Source: Polyangiaceae bacterium UTPRO1 (GTDB lineage: Bacteria; Desulfobacterota; Binatia; UTPRO1). Taken from it: DNA of 64,000 nucleotides. The stretch covers positions 1 to 64,000 of the forward strand of contig MWST01000043.1 of assembly GCA_002050235.1 (NCBI GenBank), written 5' to 3'. Both the position numbers and the translations under genes were made by a program. The notes beneath the pieces are model-generated. The model was given only the letters and a program-made list of their open reading frames with translations, was not told the origin of the DNA and did no database searches. Shown here in pieces: positions 1 to 12,815 of this stretch; the first letter of the stretch is position 1; each line of letters opens with the position of its first letter.

Positions 1-99
1 CCCACCAAGCGCGAGATCGCGTCCTTCGAGAGCGGCGCCCCGCGCAGCAACGGCGCCAAGACGCCGCAGATGCGCCGTGTGTTGCTGCCGCTCAGGTAA
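1..99 (+). CDS. C-terminal fragment of an unidentified protein (partial at window edge)
   Basis: Reading from base 1 in frame 1 gives 32 codons ending in TAA at 97-99. The residues are rich in Arg, Lys and Ser with no recognisable motif, and the start lies outside the window. It may be the end of a real gene or an open frame by chance. I cannot assign a function. Confidence 0.3.
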   Translation, partial: PTKREIASFESGAPRSNGAKTPQMRRVLLPLR

Positions 100-453
100 A
101 CGCCGAGCAGCGCTTCATCGACGCGTTGAGTGCGCCGCTCGTAGCGCCCGAGCAACTGACTGCGCCACTCCGTGGTGCCGTCGGACCCGCGGACCCGCGC
201 GCGAGGCATCGCGAACGTCGTCGGTCCCAGGCTCGTCGTTAGCGTACGCGGGCGCACCCCATGCCGATAGCCGACGCCCGCCGCGCCGACTTCGCGGGCC
301 CCAACGCGGCCTGCGTCTGCTTCCGGTCGCGCCAGATCCTCGAGAAGCTCCTGCGCGAGTGCCTACACCGGGGTTGCGACTTGCGTTGGGCTTCCCACCA
401 GGTCCTCGGCTGGCCCGGCCGCAGCCGTCATCGCCACGCCGAGGAGGTCGTAC
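100..453. other. gap with no convincing gene
   Basis: Open frames exist here on both strands, but they are rich in Arg, Pro and Cys and mutually overlapping, as expected from GC-rich non-coding DNA. I see no RNA gene, repeat or terminator. Only the short ORF that follows has a usable ribosome binding site. Confidence 0.4.
441..447 (+). promoter_or_regulatory. strong Shine-Dalgarno before the 39-residue ORF
   Basis: GAGGAGG lies 6 bases before the ATG at 454. It is the main reason to consider the following short ORF real. Confidence 0.4.
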
Positions 454-573
454 ATGACGAACGCAATCGAGGTGCGTGTCGTGCGAGGCGGTGGCTCACC
501 GAATCTCGTCATCCGTGTCCTCGTCGGGCCAGACGGCACGGTTCGCCGTGATCTTTTCCGACTCACGGAGTGA
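454..573 (+). CDS. possible 39-residue protein of unknown function
   Basis: The ATG at 454 follows a good GAGGAGG site and opens 39 codons ending in TGA at 571-573. The protein starts MTNAIEVRVVRGGG and contains the stretch LVIRVLVGPDGTVRRDLF. The alternation of hydrophobic and polar residues resembles a small beta-sheet domain more than random translation. It overlaps the 3' end of the convergent alkylsulfatase gene by 11 bases. No family is recognised, and a fragment of a larger lost gene is an alternative. Confidence 0.35.
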   Translation: MTNAIEVRVVRGGGSPNLVIRVLVGPDGTVRRDLFRLTE

Positions 574-2581
574 CGATCGGAAAGTTTGGATCGAGGGGAT
601 CGATCAACTCGACGAGTTTCGCGTACGCATCCGTGCTGCCTTCCCTCCGGATCGCGCCAGTGGCCGTCTTCAGCCCGACGGGAACGCCGGCGAGCAATGT
701 CTGCAGCAGATCGTTGCGCTCCATCGTGACCGTCGCATCGGCCGTATCGTCGGTGACGTCTTTTTCATGCACGAGCACGCTGTTCTGTACGGTGATGAGA
801 TGGCGTTCATTCGTGTCGCTGAGACGGATGTTCAGGACGATCCGCTTGCCGGCAGCACGTTCGGGATTGAGACGCACGGCAGCAAAGTCGAGCATCATCG
901 AGGTCGGTGTAGCACGCACGAGATCCATGCTGAGGCGTTGCAGCGGCAGTGCCAGCACGCCGTGACGCAGCTCCTGCGCTCCCGTCAGGTAAATGTTGCG
1001 CCAGGTCCCGGCTTCGGTGCGGTAGCCGAGCTGCGTGTAAACGTCGGCAAGGAGCTCGCGGGCGGCACGGTTGTCGGGATCGGCAAAGACGAGGTGATTC
1101 AGCAACATTGAAGCCCAACGGTATTCCCCTGCCCGGACTGCCGACTGTGCCCTGGAAAGGACCGCCTGCGCGCCACCGATTGCCTCGACATAGTGTGTTG
1201 CGGCCGCCACCGGCGGTAGCGGTTCCAGGGATGCCGGATTGGCATCGTACCAGCCCATGTATCGCTGGTAGACCGCCTTCGAATTATGGCTCATCGTTCC
1301 GTAGTAACCGCGGTTGAACCACTCTCGGGCCAGGGGGTCGGGCAAGCGCAGGTTCTCGGCGATTTCGGTCCCCGTCAATCCTGCGTTCATGAGGCGCACC
1401 GTCTGGTCGTGCAGGAATTTGTAGGCGTCCCGCTGTTTCACGAGGAAGTCCTTGAGGACGTCCGTTCCCCAGCGCGGGATTCCGTGTGCTGCGAACACGA
1501 CATCGGAGCGGTCGGCGAACAGGCGGATCGATTCAGTCAGGTAGTCAGCCCAGGCCTTTGCATCGCGCACGAGCGAACCACGGGCGGGGAGGAGGTTGTG
1601 CATCGTGGCATTGGCATTTTCCGCCATGAACAGGACACGGAACTGCGGCAGGTAGAAGTTCATCTCCGCCGGCGCTTCCGTTCCGGGTGTAACCTGGAAC
1701 GAGAAGGTGACACCGCCGATCTGCAACTCCTGGCCCGTCTTGGAGATCGTCTCGGTGGGTGCAATCAGCGTGATCGAACCGCGTGGAATGCCTGGACCGA
1801 GACCTGAAGTGAGCTCGCCCTCGGGACTGCGTGGCAGCGTGGTGCCGAATTGAAAGCGGGCCCGGCGGGCCATGGCGACGCCGACGAGGATGTTTTCGGA
1901 GACGGCATGCTCCAGGAATGTCTCCGGTGCGATTATCCTCACGCGGCCGGCACGCACCTCTTCTTCGGACGTGACACCGGTGACACCGCCGAAGTGATCC
2001 ACGTGGCTGTGGGAATAGATCACCGCGACGACGGGTCGGTCGCCGACATGCTTGCGGACCAGTCCCAACGCGGCCCGCGCCGTCTCCGCCGTGGTCAGTG
2101 GATCGACGACGACGTAGCCTGCGTCGGTCAGGATGAAGGTAGCGTTGGATACATCGAAACCGCGCACCTGGTAGATCCGGTCATGTACCTGGAACAGGCC
2201 GTGGCGCGTGATGAGTTGCGCTTGGCGCCAGAGGCTCGGATTGACCGTGTCGGGCGCGTCCTTGCCGAGAAACGAATATGAATCCAGGTCGAACACGAGC
2301 TCGCCGTTGGCGCCGGTGATTTTCGGATCTTCCAGTGAGGCGATGAAATTGCGCTGCGCGAACTCGAAATCCTGCCGCTGCGAGAAGGGAAGCTCGGACA
2401 GGATTTTTTCACGCAAGGCTTTGGTGGACTCTGTCGCTTCGGATGGGCGATCTTCGGGAATGTCCGGCAAGGGTCCGGGTAGGATCATGGGCAGAACGCC
2501 ACGCAGTGCGTAAAGGGCAACGCCCATGAGGGACGCCGTTGCCAGGACACCCAACAGTACTCCGCGCAGAAAGGATCCCAT
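563..2581 (-). CDS. type II alkylsulfatase-like metallo-beta-lactamase hydrolase
   Basis: 672 residues, the usual length for the SdsA1/YjcS family, which hydrolyses alkyl sulfate esters to alcohol and sulfate. A hydrophobic N-terminus (about 5-35) suggests a signal peptide or membrane anchor. The zinc motif HSHVDHFGG is at about 191-199. Further on, residues reading PAEMNFYLP, LFMAENANATMHNLL and AHGIPRWG match the conserved second half of the metal site of alkylsulfatases. The last 130 residues look like the SCP2-type C-terminal domain of this family. It probably acts in the periplasm or at the membrane. The gene stands alone, with 134 bases separating it from the end of hsdR. Whether it acts on linear alkyl sulfates is inferred from the family. 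Confidence 0.85.
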   Translation of the reverse strand: MGSFLRGVLLGVLATASLMGVALYALRGVLPMILPGPLPDIPEDRPSEATESTKALREKILSELPFSQRQDFEFAQRNFIASLEDPKITGANGELVFDLDSYSFLGKDAPDTVNPSLWRQAQLITRHGLFQVHDRIYQVRGFDVSNATFILTDAGYVVVDPLTTAETARAALGLVRKHVGDRPVVAVIYSHSHVDHFGGVTGVTSEEEVRAGRVRIIAPETFLEHAVSENILVGVAMARRARFQFGTTLPRSPEGELTSGLGPGIPRGSITLIAPTETISKTGQELQIGGVTFSFQVTPGTEAPAEMNFYLPQFRVLFMAENANATMHNLLPARGSLVRDAKAWADYLTESIRLFADRSDVVFAAHGIPRWGTDVLKDFLVKQRDAYKFLHDQTVRLMNAGLTGTEIAENLRLPDPLAREWFNRGYYGTMSHNSKAVYQRYMGWYDANPASLEPLPPVAAATHYVEAIGGAQAVLSRAQSAVRAGEYRWASMLLNHLVFADPDNRAARELLADVYTQLGYRTEAGTWRNIYLTGAQELRHGVLALPLQRLSMDLVRATPTSMMLDFAAVRLNPERAAGKRIVLNIRLSDTNERHLITVQNSVLVHEKDVTDDTADATVTMERNDLLQTLLAGVPVGLKTATGAIRREGSTDAYAKLVELIDPLDPNFPIVTP

Positions 2582-2715
2582 GCTCGTCTTCGTGTGCTTC
2601 TTGCTACGCAGCGAGCCGGATCCGCGTCAAACTCACCACGATCTCGGCCGGTGGCAGTCGCTTTGCGTCATCTTGCTTGCCGCCGTCCGCCGACTGCTGT
2701 TGTTGGACGCCTCTT

Positions 2716-5700
2716 TCACCCTGCCGCCCATTCCGCCGACAGGAGCGCGGCCTGCTCCAGCACCGTTTGCGTCGCCTTCTCCTGCTTGTCGGGCGGGTAG
2801 CCGTGCTTGCGCAGGATGCGCTTGACGAGAACACGGAGATGCGCCCGTACGTTCTCGCGCAGCGTCCAGTCGATGGTCACGTTGTTGCGCACGGTTTCGA
2901 CCAGTTCCCGTGCGATGCCGCGCAGGGTCGCATCGCCGAGCACTTTGACGGCGCTGTCGTTGGTCTCCAGCGCGTCGTAGAAGGCGAACTCGTCCTCGGA
3001 GAGCCCGAGCGCCTCGCCGCGCGCGTTTGCCTCCCTCATCTCTCGCGCGAGCTGAATCAACTCCTCGATCACCTGGGCGGCCTCGATCGCCCGGTTCTGG
3101 TAGCGCCGGATCGTCTGCTCCAGCATCTCGGCGAACGAGCGGGCCTGCACGACGTTCTTGCGGCGGCGACTTGCCAGTTCGCCCTTGAGCAGTTTGTGGA
3201 GCAGCTCGACCGCGAGGTTGCGCTGCGGCATGCCGCGCACTTCGGCTAGAAACTCCTCGGACAGGATCGAGATGTCCGGTTTCCGGAGCCCGGCCGCGGC
3301 GAAGATGTCGACCACGCCCTCGGGCGCCACGGCGCGCGCGATGATCTGGCGGACCGCGTGGTCGAGCTCCTCCTCCGACCGGGCCTCGCCCGGCGCCCGC
3401 TTGGCGAGCACGGCCTGCACGGCTTGGTAGAAGGCCACGTCGTCCCGGATGCGCAGTGCCTCCTCGTGCGGCACTGCCAGCGCGAAGGCCTGCGACAGCT
3501 CGCGGACGGCACGCAGGCAGCGATCCTTGCCGTGCTCCTGGGCGAGGATGTGCTCCTGCGCCCGAGGAAGCAGACTAAGCCGCTCCTGCGGCATCCCCGT
3601 TGTCCACTTCGACCGGTCGAAGCCGTGGAACAGCCCGCAGCAGATCTCGTACTTCTCGAGCATCACGGCCACCGCCTCGTCCTGGTCGAGCGCCGTGCGC
3701 CCCGTGCCGCCGCTTTCCGTATACGTCGCGAGCGCGGCCTTGAGCTCGTGGGCGAGGCCCAGGTAGTCCACGACCAGCCCGCCGGGCTTGTCGCGAAACA
3801 CGCGGTTCACGCGCGCGATCGCCTGCATCAGTCCGTGGCCGTGCATCGGCTTGTCCACGTACATCGTGGAGAGGCTCGGCGCGTCGAAGCCGGTGAGCCA
3901 CATGTCGCGCACGAGGACCACGCGAAGCGGGTCCGCGGGATCGCGAAATCGGTTGGCCAGCGCCTCGCGCCGGGGCTTGTTGCGGATGTGCTGCTGCCAG
4001 TCCGCGGGATCGGAGGCCGAGCCGGTCATCACGACCTTGATCGCGCCCTGATCGTCCCCGTCGCCCGCCCATTCGGGCCGCAGCTTGAGGAGCAGTTCGT
4101 ACAGCTCGACGCAGATGCGCCGGCTCATGCACACGACCATGGCCTTGCCGTCGAGTACTTCGAGGCGCTTCTCGAAGTGCTCGACGATGTCGCGCGCCAC
4201 GATCTCCAGCCGCTTCTGTGAGCCCACCACCGCCTCGAGCTGCGCCCACTTGGTCTTCAGCTTCTCCTTGCGCTCGACCTCTTCGCCCTCCGTGGCCTCC
4301 TCGAAGTCCGGGTCGATCCTCGGCCGTTCCGACTCGTCGAGCGCGAGCTTCGCGAGGCGACTCTCGTAGTAGATCGGCACCGTGGCGCCGTCCTCGACGG
4401 CGCGCTGGATGTCGTAGACGCTGATGTAGTCCCCGAAGACGGCGCGCGTGTTGGCGTCCCGGAGCTCGATCGGCGTGCCGGTGAAGCCGATGAACGACGC
4501 GTGCGGCAGGGCGTCGCGCATGTGCCGCGCGTAGCCGTCGACGAAGTCGTACTGGCTGCGGTGCGCCTCGTCGGCAATCACCACGATGTTGCGCCGCTCG
4601 GAGAGCGTCGGGTGCCGGTCTCCTTTCTCTTCCGGGAAGAACTTGTGGATGGTCGTGAACACCACTCCGCCGGCCGCCACGGACAGGAGCTCGCGCAGGT
4701 GGGCGCGCGACTCGGCCTGTACCGGCGGCTGGCGCAGGAGCTCGGCGCAGCGCGAGAAGGTGCCGAAGAGCTGGTCGTCGAGGTCGTTACGGTCGGTGAG
4801 CACGACCAAGGTCGGGTTCTCCATCGCCGGCTCGCGGACGATGCGACCCGCGTAGAAAGCCATCGTCAGGCTCTTGCCCGAGCCCTGCGTGTGCCAGACG
4901 ACGCCGACGCGCCGGTCGCCGGGCTTGCCGCCGGGCTGGCGCCCCGCCTCGTAGCGTCCGTCGGCCTCGGCGATCCGGTCCGCGCGAACCAGCTCCGCCG
5001 CACGCAGCGTCTCGCCCACCGCTACCTGCACGGCGTGGAACTGGTGGTAGCCGGCCATCTTCTTGGCGATGCGCCCGCCGCCGTTGTCCTCGAAGACGAT
5101 GAAGTCGCGCACCAGGTCGAGGAAGCGGCGTGGCGCCAGCAGCCCCTCGATCACCACTTGTAGTTCGGGCATGTGCGCGTCGGCCAGCGTCTCGCCGGTG
5201 ATGGTTCGCCAGGGTTTGAACCACTCGCGCCCGGCGGTGAGCGTGCCGGCGCGCGCCTCGACGCCGTCGGACACGACGAGCACGGCGTTGGCCGCGAACA
5301 GCGCCGGGACTTCGGTCTTGTAGGTCTGGAGTTGCTGGAACGCGGACCAGATGCTGGCGTTTTCGTCGGCCGCATTCTTGAGCTCGAATACCGCGAGCGG
5401 CAGACCGTTCACGAAGAGGACGATGTCCGGCCGGCGTGTGCGCTTGTTCTCGGTGACAGTGAACTGATTGACCGCCAGCAAGTCGTTCGCACTCGGATCG
5501 TCGAAGTCGACCACTCGCGCCTGCGCGCCGCGGATCGTGCCCTCGACGTCGCGGTATTCGACCGTGACGCCATCCACCAGCAGTCGGTGCAGCGCGCGGT
5601 TGCGCTGTATGAGCTCCGCACCCTCGGGCCGAGTGAGCTTGCGGAAGGCGTCCTCGATCGCCTCGGCGGGGAGATCCGGATTGAGACGGGCAAGTGCGTC

Positions 5701-5859
5701 GCGCAGACGCTGTTCGAGGACGACTTCGCTGTAGTCCGTCCGCTCGGCTCCGGGCATGTCGGGAGCGATTTCCGGTCCGTGCGCGATCTTCCAGCCGCCG
5801 GCCTCCAGCCAGGAGAGCGCGGCGTCTTCGACAACGGATTCGGTGAAGGACGGGGTCAC
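2716..5859 (-). CDS. hsdR: type I restriction enzyme R subunit (HsdR)
   Basis: 1047 residues, the motor and nuclease subunit of a type I restriction-modification enzyme. The N-terminal nuclease motif is visible as PD at about 144-145 and ELK at 159-161. The helicase part has Walker A (HTQGSGKS, about 323-330), DEAH (about 430-433) and FTGTPI. The C-terminal third fits the HsdR helical domain that docks on HsdM. I chose the GTG at 5857-5859, which overlaps the stop of the upstream DUF4143 gene (GTGA). A longer in-frame extension upstream is antisense-like and was rejected. It is the last gene of the operon. Its first 35 codons are duplicated as a fragment at 7164-7367. All key motifs are intact. 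Confidence 0.95.
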   Translation of the reverse strand: MTPSFTESVVEDAALSWLEAGGWKIAHGPEIAPDMPGAERTDYSEVVLEQRLRDALARLNPDLPAEAIEDAFRKLTRPEGAELIQRNRALHRLLVDGVTVEYRDVEGTIRGAQARVVDFDDPSANDLLAVNQFTVTENKRTRRPDIVLFVNGLPLAVFELKNAADENASIWSAFQQLQTYKTEVPALFAANAVLVVSDGVEARAGTLTAGREWFKPWRTITGETLADAHMPELQVVIEGLLAPRRFLDLVRDFIVFEDNGGGRIAKKMAGYHQFHAVQVAVGETLRAAELVRADRIAEADGRYEAGRQPGGKPGDRRVGVVWHTQGSGKSLTMAFYAGRIVREPAMENPTLVVLTDRNDLDDQLFGTFSRCAELLRQPPVQAESRAHLRELLSVAAGGVVFTTIHKFFPEEKGDRHPTLSERRNIVVIADEAHRSQYDFVDGYARHMRDALPHASFIGFTGTPIELRDANTRAVFGDYISVYDIQRAVEDGATVPIYYESRLAKLALDESERPRIDPDFEEATEGEEVERKEKLKTKWAQLEAVVGSQKRLEIVARDIVEHFEKRLEVLDGKAMVVCMSRRICVELYELLLKLRPEWAGDGDDQGAIKVVMTGSASDPADWQQHIRNKPRREALANRFRDPADPLRVVLVRDMWLTGFDAPSLSTMYVDKPMHGHGLMQAIARVNRVFRDKPGGLVVDYLGLAHELKAALATYTESGGTGRTALDQDEAVAVMLEKYEICCGLFHGFDRSKWTTGMPQERLSLLPRAQEHILAQEHGKDRCLRAVRELSQAFALAVPHEEALRIRDDVAFYQAVQAVLAKRAPGEARSEEELDHAVRQIIARAVAPEGVVDIFAAAGLRKPDISILSEEFLAEVRGMPQRNLAVELLHKLLKGELASRRRKNVVQARSFAEMLEQTIRRYQNRAIEAAQVIEELIQLAREMREANARGEALGLSEDEFAFYDALETNDSAVKVLGDATLRGIARELVETVRNNVTIDWTLRENVRAHLRVLVKRILRKHGYPPDKQEKATQTVLEQAALLSAEWAAG

Positions 5860-7103
5860 TGCGGCGCCTCCCAGAGCGTGCGCACCGGTACGGCGAACAG
5901 TGAGTCCCCGAAGCGGATTATCGCGCCGCCGTCGTACAGGACGACGCCGGCGCCGAAACGGCCGTCCGCGGCACTCTGAAGCTTGCGCAGCCCGCGCAGA
6001 TCCGATTCGTGGACCGTCGCCGCGGCCTTGACCTCGACGCCGCAGACGACGCCCTCGGCTTCGATCACGATATCGACCTCGAAATCGTCGCGATCCCGGA
6101 AGTGGAAGAAGTCGATCGGATCCGGGCGCCAACCAGCCTGGCGTCGCAGCTCCTGAAGCACGAAGGTTTCCAGCAGGCAGCCGAGCGTGGGGCGATCGGC
6201 GTCCAGCCGGGCGGCATCGAGACCCATCAGGGCGCACGCAACGCCCGTGTCGCCCACGTGCAGTTTGGGTCGCTTGACGAGTCGGCTCAACTGGTTCGTG
6301 TGCCACGGTGGCAGGCGTTCGACCAGGAACAGACGCTCGAGCAGCGTGATGTGTTCGTGTATGGTCTGGCGCGTCAGCTCGAACGGCGCCGCAAGCTCGG
6401 CCACATTCATGAGGCGCGCGGTGTGCGTGGCCGCAAGGCGCAGGAGCTTGGGGAGCGTATCGAGGGAGCGCAGGCGGCTCAGGTCGCGGACGTCGCGCTG
6501 GATCTGCGTCTCGATGTAGTCGCGATACCAAGCTCGTCGCCGGGCCGGTGCCCGCCGTGCGAGCGCCGCGGGGTAGCCACCGTCGGCGATGCGGCGCGCC
6601 AGGTCGCGGCCCAGCGGCTCGCAGAGCGCGGTAGCGAATTGCCCGTGCAGCAGTCGGTCCAGGAATCGCGGTCGCGAGCGGGCGATCTCGCATTGTGAGA
6701 GCGGATGCAGTCGGAGGATCCCAATGCGTCCGGCCAGCGAGTCCGCGAGCTCCGGGATCAGGAGCACGTTGGCCGAGCCCGTGACGATGAACCGCCCTGC
6801 TGTCCTGCGGCGATCGATCGCGGACTTGAGCGCGGTGAAGATCTCGGGGACCCGCTGTACCTCATCGAGAATGGATTTTGCCGGTAGCCGCGCGACGAAG
6901 CCGATGGGATCGGCCTTCGCGGCGGCGCGGATGGCGTCGTCGTCGAAGGAAACGTAGCGGTAGCCGCGGGCCTCTCCGACCGTTCGGGCCAGGGTTGTCT
7001 TGCCGCTTTGTCGTGGCCCATGGACGAGCACCGCCGGCGTATCCCGCAGCGCTTCACGCAGACGCGGGGCGAGGAACCGCGGGAACGATCGTACGCGAGG
7101 CAT
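5856..7103 (-). CDS. DUF4143 AAA ATPase
   Basis: 415 residues of the AAA_14 plus DUF4143 family (COG1373). Walker [10 protein letters not shown] is at about 29-37 and Walker B-like [10 protein letters not shown] ends near 87. The C-terminal half carries the DUF4143 region, including the conserved EVDIVIE and GVEVKA stretch that resembles a nuclease fold. Family members are common in defence islands and mobile regions, but their biochemical role is poorly defined. It sits between hsdS-RAYT and hsdR, is preceded by a duplicated hsdR 5' fragment, and its stop overlaps the hsdR start. This suggests a cargo gene that inserted and became translationally coupled. A pair of direct repeats lies just upstream. 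Confidence 0.9.
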   Translation of the reverse strand: MPRVRSFPRFLAPRLREALRDTPAVLVHGPRQSGKTTLARTVGEARGYRYVSFDDDAIRAAAKADPIGFVARLPAKSILDEVQRVPEIFTALKSAIDRRRTAGRFIVTGSANVLLIPELADSLAGRIGILRLHPLSQCEIARSRPRFLDRLLHGQFATALCEPLGRDLARRIADGGYPAALARRAPARRRAWYRDYIETQIQRDVRDLSRLRSLDTLPKLLRLAATHTARLMNVAELAAPFELTRQTIHEHITLLERLFLVERLPPWHTNQLSRLVKRPKLHVGDTGVACALMGLDAARLDADRPTLGCLLETFVLQELRRQAGWRPDPIDFFHFRDRDDFEVDIVIEAEGVVCGVEVKAAATVHESDLRGLRKLQSAADGRFGAGVVLYDGGAIIRFGDSLFAVPVRTLWEAPQ

Positions 7104-7125
7104 GCTGCACGATACGTGTCCCCAA

Positions 7126-7164
7126 CGGCTGAACGCAAGTTACGCGTTCGGCTGAACGCTAGTT
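7126..7164. repeat. two 16-bp direct repeats upstream of the DUF4143 gene
   Basis: CGGCTGAACGCAAGTT (7126-7141) and CGGCTGAACGCTAGTT (7149-7164) differ at one base and are spaced 23 bp apart. They lie 22-61 bases upstream of the DUF4143 start on the opposite strand, and the second ends at the stop codon of the hsdR fragment. They could be an operator or promoter for the ATPase gene, or an insertion scar. Confidence 0.5.
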
Positions 7165-7367
7165 CATGGGCGGCCGATCGTCGGTTCGAGGGTCGGCTGG
7201 ATGCAGGATTCGAGGGACTGCGGTCGTGGGACTCGGTGCAATGGGATTGGACGCGCGGTCGCGGGCATGTCGGGTGCGCGGTCGGGACCGTGGGCGATCC
7301 GCCAGCCGGTCGCTTCCAGCCAGTCGAGGGCAGCGCCTTCGACGTCGGATTCGGTCAGACGAGCCAC
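7164..7367 (-). pseudogene. duplicated 5' fragment of hsdR
   Basis: 67 codons. The first 35 or so read as a close copy of the intact HsdR N-terminus: from TES to DMP, 24 of 31 residues match by eye. After about residue 36 the similarity stops abruptly and the frame runs into unrelated sequence. The ATG overlaps the stop of the RAYT gene, which is where hsdR would be expected to start if the DUF4143 gene were absent. I read it as the original or a duplicated hsdR start left behind by insertion of the DUF4143 gene. The divergence argues against an assembly artefact. Confidence 0.75.
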
Positions 7368-7650
7368 GGGAGAGCCGTTCTGATGTCGCCGACAGTGAGG
7401 TTGTTGTTGGCCGTTGCCCAGCGCGCCGGATTGTCGAGGATGTATTGCCGAATACGGTTCAGGGATTCTTCCTTGCGAATGATGTGTTCATAGTAGCCGC
7501 GTTGCCAGACGGGGCCGTCGAAATCATTTCCCCGCATCCATAGGGTGACACCGATTTTGAAACCGCGGACAACGGAACCGATCGTTTTCGATGTGCCGCG
7601 GGGCGGCGCCTGGTTTGACGGTCCGGGTTGGGGCGGACATTGGGGTGGAC

Positions 7651-7678
7651 GTAGGGGCGAATAATGATTCGCCCCTAC
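7651..7678. repeat. perfect REP-like palindrome inside the RAYT gene
   Basis: A 12-bp arm GTAGGGGCGAAT is followed by a 4-base loop and its exact reverse complement ATTCGCCCCTAC. RAYT enzymes act on REP hairpins of this type, normally flanking rather than inside the gene. Here it is read through in frame. Confidence 0.85.
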
Positions 7679-7696
7679 TACCACTACCACTACCAC
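7677..7696. repeat. hexanucleotide microsatellite in the RAYT gene
   Basis: About three copies of a CCACTA unit abut the palindrome and encode a run of valines on the minus strand. The unit is a multiple of three, so length changes would keep the frame. Confidence 0.7.
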
Positions 7697-7977
7697 GCCG
7701 GACGGGTTTGGGGTGACGATCCACAGAATTCCGTGAATATGGTTCGGCATCACCACGAATTCGTCGCAGCGAACGTCGGGGAAATGGTCGGGGATGGCCC
7801 GCCAGCATTGGGTGGCCACCTGTCCGACAGCATTCAGGCGCATTTGCCCGTCGCTGATGGCCCCGAACAGGCAGGCGCGCTGATGGGTGCATACGGTGAC
7901 GAAATAGCCGCCGGCCCGGGCGTAATCGTAACCCCTGAGCCGGATGGAGCGGCGCTGGTGGCGTTCGGGGTCGTATC

Positions 7978-9253
<1,276 letters not shown>

Positions 9254-9264
<11 letters not shown>

Positions 9265-9415
9265 ACCGAAGCTCCTTCAGGTTTGCGGTGATGGCGGCGT
9301 CGAGCTTCTTGGCCTCGGCCTGCCTACAGGCTGCCCCAACCGCGAAATGCGCGCGGCGCGCCGACAAATGCACGCGTGCATTTACCGTGCATTTCCGTGC
9401 GTTCTGCTCGCTCAC
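9254..9415 (-). pseudogene. 53-codon ORF ending in a copy of the hsdM 3' end
   Basis: It opens with a GTG overlapping the stop of the AlbA_2 gene and ends at TAG, 11 bases past the first base of hsdS. The last 20 residues, AEAKKLDAAITANLKELRYV, copy the very end of HsdM ([20 protein letters not shown]), with 13 of 20 identical. The first 30 residues do not resemble HsdM and contain a palindrome. I read it as the relic of the hsdM-hsdS junction split by insertion of the AlbA_2 gene. It may still serve to couple translation into hsdS. Confidence 0.65.
9366..9383. repeat. 18-bp perfect palindrome
   Basis: AAATGCACGCGTGCATTT is fully self-complementary. A further copy of the half-site CGTGCATTT follows at 9386-9394, giving three related half-sites within 30 bp. 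It lies between the AlbA_2 gene and hsdS. A regulator binding site or recombination scar is possible. Confidence 0.7.
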
Positions 9416-11105
9416 CGGGCTGCCCTCCGGTAGCCGACGCGCCGCCCGCGCTCGCCTTCGCGCTCGATAAACCCCTGTTTGGCCAGTCGATCGAGCAATC
9501 GGTAGGCCTGCGGGCCCGTAATCCGGCACAATTCGGCCGCTTCGCGCCGCGTGATCCGGCCGTGCTTTTCCACGTACTGCAGCACCATCTGTTCCTGCTG
9601 CAAAGGCTCGAATCCGCGCTGGCGTACGTAGCCGGCCTTGTCGCCGAGCAGCCGGTACGTCGCCGCGGAGAGGTGCCAGCTCCGGCCCCGTTTCTGGCCG
9701 CGCTCCTCGACGAGCCCGGCTTCGACTAGGCGGTGCAGTGCGGCGCGTGTCTGCGCTTCGGGCTTCTGCACGAGTTGGGCGGCGCCATCGGTGGTGATGC
9801 TGCGCGTCTGCCAGAGCGCGTTGAGGATGAGCAGCTCGTCGAGCGCGAGAGCGCGTCCCTGCTGCGCCTCGGTCACCAGCAGACGCACGAAGTCGAGGTT
9901 GGCCGCACCCCCGGGGACGATGACGCTCACCGTGGCTTCGTTGCTGAGTTCGTAGGAAGGTGCGGGGCGGCCGTTGCGCAGTTGCTCGAAGAAGATGGTG
10001 TCGATGCCGCGCGCCGTGCGTTCGACGATCCCCGCGCGCTTGAACGCGTCGGCCAGCAGCGGATTGCGCGGCCGCGGCGCGGTGACGAGCAGGTTGTCGA
10101 GCCGCACACCTTCGGGAAAACCGCCCGGGCTGGTGATCTCGATCTGGTCGGTCTGCCACTGGAAGTGCACGGCCCCCAGTCGCTGGTAGTCGCGATGGAT
10201 CAGCGCGTTGGCCAGCGCCTCGCGCAATGCGCGTTCGGGGTAGTCGGGCACACCCACGCGGAGTAGGCCCACCATCAGCTCCTGCTCGCGGTTGCGGGTA
10301 CGGATGCGCGCCTCGCACTCCTCCATCACGCGCAGTAGAGGCCAGCGGAAGATATCGTTGATCTCCACGTCGAGTCCGCGCAGCACCTGGAAGGCGACCT
10401 CGTGCGTGGGTATGAAGCGCTGCAACGCATCTTCCTTGGCAAAGAGAAGCAGCGCGGCGAGCCGCACGCCGCGTACGCCGCCATTGGCGTCGACCACGCC
10501 CAGCGCTTTGGCGAGATCCAGATCCGGCAGATCGATCAGCGATTCGTCGCTTCTCCCGCGCCGCTCGCGCACGCTGCGCCGGAAGCGCTCGAACTCCAGC
10601 GGGTCGAGGTGCTCCCAGCGTGCCTCAGCGACGATCTGCGCCGAGGGGTCGAGTAGCCCTCGGTCGGCCTGCAGCGACTGCATCGCGTAGGCATCCATCG
10701 GCACACAGGCCGGTCTGCCGTCACCGCCCAGCGTGCGCCTGAGAAAGAGACCCTCGCTGGTAGCCACCGGATGGCGTTGCGCCGGCACTTCGACGACTAG
10801 CACCGGCTTACGGTCGATCGTCACGCACTCTGCTCGTGCGGCGATCGACGGGCGCGTGCGGTTGCCAATCAGGGTGGCAATCCTGGCGGGGTCGGTCGTC
10901 TCGCCATGCCGGGGCCGGGCACCGGTGATCCGGCCGTCATCCTCCACACCGATCAGAAGGTGTGCGGGTCCGTCCCCGACTCGATTGGCCAGGCAGACGA
11001 TCGTCTCGACCAGGTCACGATCGCCGAGCGGCGTGCGTTCTTCGCCTTTGAACTCCACGGTCAGGGTTTCACCACCGTCGATCAGCGTGCGAAGCGCATC
11101 CGGGG

Positions 11106-11109
<4 letters not shown>
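9412..11109 (-). CDS. AlbA_2/Schlafen-like ATP-binding protein
   Basis: 565 residues of the COG2865 group. The N-terminal AlbA_2 (Schlafen-like) domain is visible as [10 protein letters not shown] and [10 protein letters not shown] (about 15-60). The GHKL-type ATPase part contains [16 protein letters not shown]. Two winged-helix segments close the protein, the last with [25 protein letters not shown]. Such proteins recur inside type I restriction operons and are thought to regulate or assist the defence function, but this is not settled. Its ATG overlaps the hsdM stop (ATGA). A duplicated hsdM tail follows it, which suggests insertion between hsdM and hsdS. Confidence 0.88.
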
Positions 11110-12734
<1,625 letters not shown>

Positions 12735-12815
12735 GACTTTCTCCGTTGCTTTCATCGGGTCCCGACGTCGCGCCGCTTCGAATAAGGATGCTCGGAAGCA
12801 CTTGACCGCCTTGGT

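Noticed and set aside
476..1111. 211-codon plus-strand ORF opposite the alkylsulfatase gene
   Set aside because: It mirrors the conserved coding strand of a well-supported family and has no motif of its own.
5860..6693. N-terminal extension of hsdR to 6693
   Set aside because: The extra 278 residues are Arg/Pro-rich and antisense-frame to the DUF4143 gene. The GTG at 5859 overlaps the DUF4143 stop and starts at the conserved HsdR N-terminus.
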